A stretch of DNA of 64,000 nt from Leadbetterella sp040829825 (GTDB taxonomy: Bacteria > Bacteroidota > Bacteroidia > Cytophagales > Spirosomataceae), in assembly GCF_040829825.1 (NCBI RefSeq), contig NZ_JBFOLH010000013.1. One strand, given 5' to 3'. Numbering within the stretch: position 1 is the first letter of the stretch; every line of letters starts with the position of its first letter. The translations under genes and the position numbers were made by a program. Of this stretch, positions 60,504 through 64,000 are shown in pieces. Below the pieces are notes generated by a model. It had not been told where the DNA came from and ran no database searches. It saw nothing but the letters and a program-made list of their open reading frames with translations.

Positions 60504-60803
60504 ATGTTACAAGCACAGATTTATATAGATAAAGACGAACTGAAGGGGACAAAGCCACTACATCAGTTTATTATGCAATTACTGATTGACAACGGAATTG
60601 CAGGAGCAACTGCATTTGTCGGGCATTCAGGTTTTGGCGGACATCAGCGCCTCAAGCAACCTGCACAACAATTCTCATTTGACGAAACGCCTATGCTTAT
60701 CATTTTCATTGATGAAAAAGAAAAAGTAAAAGAAGTGTTGACCGAATTGCGGAAGCAATACAGGGGCGGATTTATTGTAACACATCAGGTCGAAAAATGG
60801 TAA
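60504..60803 (+). CDS. DUF190 (PII-like) protein in the efflux operon
   Basis: 99 residues of the DUF190 family, which adopts a PII-like fold: LQAQIYIDKDELKGTKPLHQFIMQLLIDNGIAGATAFVGHSGFGG, PMLIIFIDEKEKVKEVLTELRKQYRGGFIVTHQVEKW. It lies 11 bp after the adaptor and 3 bp before the CzcA-type pump gene, so it is a core operon member. PII proteins sense nucleotides or small ligands, so regulation of the pump is an attractive inference. No experimental role is claimed. Confidence 0.9.
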   Translation: MLQAQIYIDKDELKGTKPLHQFIMQLLIDNGIAGATAFVGHSGFGGHQRLKQPAQQFSFDETPMLIIFIDEKEKVKEVLTELRKQYRGGFIVTHQVEKW

Positions 60804-60806
60804 ACA

Positions 60807-63800
60807 ATGATTAAAAATCTTCTCATATTCTCACTAAAAAACCGGTGGCTTGTAGTTACGGTAAGTTTTGTATTAATGGCAGTTGGCTACTATTGCTTCA
60901 CACACTTAAAAATTGAAGCCTACCCCGATATTGCCGATACCAATGTAATTATCGTAGCACAATATCAGGGACGGGCAGCGGAAGAAGTGGAACAGCAGGT
61001 TACGGTTCCCATTGAACGGGCATTACAGAATACACCCAATGTATTAGATCGCAGAAGCCGGACCATTTTTGGTTTAAGTGTGGTACAGCTTACTTTCAAA
61101 GACGGCACAGATGATTATTTTGCAAGGCAGCAGGTAATGGAACGATTGGCAACAGCCGAATTGCCCGAAGGCGTATCGCCTGAGCTTGCACCGCTTTCCA
61201 CTGCCGTTGGTGAAATTTTACGTTATGTAGTGGAAGCATCGCCAACCTTTTCGCCCATTCAGTTAAGGGATTTGCAGGATTGGGTAATTAAACCCTACTT
61301 ACTGCAAACCGCAGGAATTGCAGACATTACCACCTTTGGCGGACCATTAAAACAATTCCATATCCTTGCTTATCCCGACAAATTACGCAAATACAATCTG
61401 ACAATTTCCGATGTAGAAAATGCCATTACAGCCAATAATCAGAATACAGGCGGAAATATTATTGAACGTGGCGGACAAGGCTTTGCCGTTCGTGGATTGG
61501 GAGCAATTAAAAACGAAAGCGATATTGAGAACATCGTACTAAAATCAGAAAGCGGAGTACCTGTTTTTGTTCGTGATGTAGCAAGTGTGGAAATAGCACC
61601 GCCACCACCAGGCGGGGTTTTGGGCTATACCGTTGCAGACGAAAATGTGAATGTAAACAACGGAGTAGAAGGAATTATTTTGCTTCGCAGGTACGAGAAC
61701 CCAAGCGAAGTATTGGCAGAGCTGAAACAACGTATTGCTGATTTACAGGAACACGAACTGCCCGAAGGTGTAAAAATCAGAACGTTATATGACCGTAGCT
61801 TTTTGATAAACCATTCCATACATACGGTTGGCAAAACTTTATTCGAAGGCGTTAGCATTGTAATCATTATTCTGATTTTCTTTTTGGGAAGTGCAAGAAG
61901 CGCGTTAGTTGTGGCACTCACTATTCCGTTCTCATTGCTCTTTGCCTTTATTATTATGCGGTTTACAGGCATACCTGCTAACCTGCTTTCATTGGGAGCT
62001 ATTGACTTTGGTATCATTGTGGACGGTGCGGTAGTAATGGCGGAACATCTTATCCGGAAATACAGAACAGCTACACCCGAAGAAAAAGAAAACGGTATTG
62101 TGCATATTACTTTACTTTCTGCACAGGAAGTAGGCAGGGAAATTTTCTTCTCCGTAACGATTATCATTTTAGCCTATATGCCCATACTTTTAATGACAAG
62201 GGTTGAGGGCAAATTGTTTTCGCCTATGGCTCTGACATTGGCATTTGCGGTTATCGGTTCCATGATTGCTGCATTGACATTCATCCCCGTATTGATTTCA
62301 TTTGTTTATAACAAAGTCATTTCAAACCCCGGCAAACCATTCAAAGAGCATAAAAACAGGGTACTTGAATTTTTAGAAAACAGTTACGGAAAAACCCTTT
62401 CCAAACTTTTAAAACATTACAAAAAAACGGTTTTGATGGGTTTTGGAATAGTAGTATTGCTTATTTCCTTTGGTCTGAAATTAGGGACAGAGTTTTTACC
62501 CGAATTAGACGAAGGCTCTATTTTTCTTCGTGGCAACTTTCCTGCGGGCATTACCATTCAGGAGAATGCCAAGTATGCTCCGAAAATCAGAAGCATTATT
62601 GCCAAATATCCGCAAATCGCTTTTGTCATTACCCAAACAGGCAGAAACGATGACGGTACGGATCCTTTCCCTGCCAATAGAAACGAAATCTTAGTGGGGT
62701 TGAAAGATTACCACTTGTGGAGCGACACCATTTCCAAAAAAGAATTGGTAACACAAATCCGTACCGAATTAGAAAAAGAATTACCAGGTGTGAAATTCAC
62801 ATCAGGGCAACCCATTATTGATCAGGTAATGGAAATCGTTACAGGCAGTGCTGCCGACCTCGCCGTTTCTATCGTGGGCAATGATCTGGTAATGATGCGG
62901 AGCAAGGCAGACAGTATTGCGAACATCATAAAATCTATGCACGGAAGCGAAGGCGTAAACATTGAGCAGGAAGGAACACAAGAGCAAGTAGCCATTCAAA
63001 TAAACCGTGAACAGGCAGCCCGATACGGCATCAATGTTTCCGATATACAAAATATGATTGAAGCTGCCATAGGTGGTAAAAACATTTCCGTATTGTATGA
63101 CGGAACAAAGCGCTATGATATTGTAATCCGCTATTTACCACAATTCCGAAACAATATTGATGAAATCAAAAAACTGCTTGTGCCTTCTGCCAGGGGTTCT
63201 TTAATTCCTATGGAACAACTAGCCGACATCGGTTTTACGGAAGGGCAAACCAACATTTACCGTTACAACAATAAACGAATGGTAACGGTACGAACCAATA
63301 TCAGAGGCAGAGACCAGGGTGGATTTGTAAAAGAATTGAACAGTCGCGTTGAAAAGGAAATTCAAATTCCGAAAGGGTATGAATGGGTATATGGCGGTCA
63401 ATACGAAAACTTAGAACGGGCAGGAAAGCAGTTAGCATTTACCATTCCATTGACCCTGATAATGGTTATTGTGTTTCTTTTTATGCTTTACAAAAATTTC
63501 AAACATACACTGATAACAACAAGCTGTGTTTTGTTTGCATTAGCGGGGGGCATAATAGCCCTGCTTATCCGCGGCTATTACTTTAATGTTTCGGCGGGTG
63601 TTGGCTTTGTTTCTATTTTCGGAATATCGGTCATGTCAGGGGTGTTATTGGTTTCTGCATTGAACAGGGCAACATTTAATAATACCATCTCACGGTCACT
63701 TATTAACCTTACATCCAAAGAACAGCTGAGGGCATTATTATCTATCCTTGTCTTAGCCATTTTCGGGCTTATCCCTGCTTCTATTTCAAGCGGCATCGGT

Positions 63801-63938
63801 TCTGACGTTCAAAGGCCATTGGCAACCGTTATCATAGGTGGCCTGACAAGCACATTGCTTTTTGCACCGCTATTGATACCGCCTTTGTATTGGTGGACAA
63901 ATAGGGTTAAAAGCAAGGCTGAAAAAGTGACATTGTAA
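60807..63938 (+). CDS. czcA: CzcA family heavy-metal efflux RND transporter
   Basis: 1043 residues, typical for HME-RND pumps. N-terminus MIKNLLIFSLKNRWLVVTVSFVLMAVGYYCFTHLKIEAYPDIADTNV, then porter domains (AAEEVEQQVTVPIERALQNTPNV) and the proton-relay helix with the DFGIIVDGAVVMAEH motif, matching the HME1 (Zn/Co/Cd) form more than the Cu/Ag form. The second half ends in SSGIGSDVQRPLATVIIGGLTSTLLFAPLLIPPLYWW. It exports divalent metal cations from periplasm or cytoplasm across the outer membrane using the proton gradient. Metal choice is inferred from the motif only. Last gene of the operon; a weak terminator follows. Confidence 0.93.
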   Translation: MIKNLLIFSLKNRWLVVTVSFVLMAVGYYCFTHLKIEAYPDIADTNVIIVAQYQGRAAEEVEQQVTVPIERALQNTPNVLDRRSRTIFGLSVVQLTFKDGTDDYFARQQVMERLATAELPEGVSPELAPLSTAVGEILRYVVEASPTFSPIQLRDLQDWVIKPYLLQTAGIADITTFGGPLKQFHILAYPDKLRKYNLTISDVENAITANNQNTGGNIIERGGQGFAVRGLGAIKNESDIENIVLKSESGVPVFVRDVASVEIAPPPPGGVLGYTVADENVNVNNGVEGIILLRRYENPSEVLAELKQRIADLQEHELPEGVKIRTLYDRSFLINHSIHTVGKTLFEGVSIVIIILIFFLGSARSALVVALTIPFSLLFAFIIMRFTGIPANLLSLGAIDFGIIVDGAVVMAEHLIRKYRTATPEEKENGIVHITLLSAQEVGREIFFSVTIIILAYMPILLMTRVEGKLFSPMALTLAFAVIGSMIAALTFIPVLISFVYNKVISNPGKPFKEHKNRVLEFLENSYGKTLSKLLKHYKKTVLMGFGIVVLLISFGLKLGTEFLPELDEGSIFLRGNFPAGITIQENAKYAPKIRSIIAKYPQIAFVITQTGRNDDGTDPFPANRNEILVGLKDYHLWSDTISKKELVTQIRTELEKELPGVKFTSGQPIIDQVMEIVTGSAADLAVSIVGNDLVMMRSKADSIANIIKSMHGSEGVNIEQEGTQEQVAIQINREQAARYGINVSDIQNMIEAAIGGKNISVLYDGTKRYDIVIRYLPQFRNNIDEIKKLLVPSARGSLIPMEQLADIGFTEGQTNIYRYNNKRMVTVRTNIRGRDQGGFVKELNSRVEKEIQIPKGYEWVYGGQYENLERAGKQLAFTIPLTLIMVIVFLFMLYKNFKHTLITTSCVLFALAGGIIALLIRGYYFNVSAGVGFVSIFGISVMSGVLLVSALNRATFNNTISRSLINLTSKEQLRALLSILVLAIFGLIPASISSGIGSDVQRPLATVIIGGLTSTLLFAPLLIPPLYWWTNRVKSKAEKVTL

Positions 63939-63975
63939 CCGATGCAGGGCGTGTGGTACCCCAACAGGTATTTTT

Positions 63976-63998
63976 AAATAGTTCGTGCTATTTTTTTT
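63976..63998 (+). terminator. Candidate terminator of the efflux operon
   Basis: A short hairpin AAATAG (63976-63981) / CTATTT (63988-63993) with loop TTCGTG, followed by a T-run to the window edge. Confidence 0.5.
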
Positions 63999-64000
63999 GT

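Overview
The window looks like a Bacteroidota chromosome, most likely Cytophagales or Chitinophagales. The taxonomic call rests on type IX secretion (T9SS) sorting domains, a CusC/CzcA efflux set, a TonB receptor of the CarboxypepD_reg type, proteins of the DUF1080/DUF1549/DUF1501 group, a YefM/YoeB pair, and promoters of the Bacteroidota form (TTG, about 20 bp, TAnnTTTG) read directly upstream of several genes. No species is claimed.

Layout. 1-18.6 kb is an accessory surface-protein region. It starts with the 3' part of a repeat-built Ig-like/DUF11 protein. Then come two giant T9SS-secreted proteins (3271-10869 and 13727-18646) that share their C-terminal half. Between them, on the minus strand, lie a TPR histidine kinase and a LuxR-type response regulator. 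A 23-bp partly palindromic box occurs upstream of both giant genes and of the response regulator, at the same distance from a -7-like octamer, so the four genes look like one regulated unit. 18.7-30.2 kb holds a GH43 enzyme, YefM-YoeB, two S9 peptidases, a dicarboxylate/amino-acid symporter, a TonB receptor with a small TPR-like partner, and a TonB-C protein.

30.3-34.2 kb is a patch of gene decay and small genes: an Rpn-family remnant, a PhyH-like dioxygenase, hemB, a VOC protein, and the remains of a hybrid two-component/AraC regulator abutting an NTF2-like ORF. 34.2-41.3 kb is a DUF1080 / DUF1549-DUF1553 / DUF1501 / membrane cytochrome cluster of the sort linked to sugar and polysaccharide catabolism. 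41.3-58 kb is mostly housekeeping: an AlkB-like protein, tRNA-Arg(CCU), lgt-proA, argC-argD with a structured leader, a TIM-barrel epimerase, YceI, a WbqC/ATP-grasp-HAD pair, a DUF349 protein, ettA, a class IV aminotransferase, a DUF3298 lipoprotein, a C39-like lipoprotein and dusB. Long inverted repeats of one family sit in three intergenic gaps here.

58.2-63.9 kb is a visibly AT-richer heavy-metal efflux operon (outer membrane factor, adaptor, DUF190 protein, CzcA-type pump) preceded by a precisely spaced array of TCTAATA boxes. It is probably a horizontal acquisition.

The best candidate for an undescribed system is the two-component pair with its two domain-shuffled giant surface proteins and shared promoter box. 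Second is the WbqC plus ATP-grasp-HAD pair.
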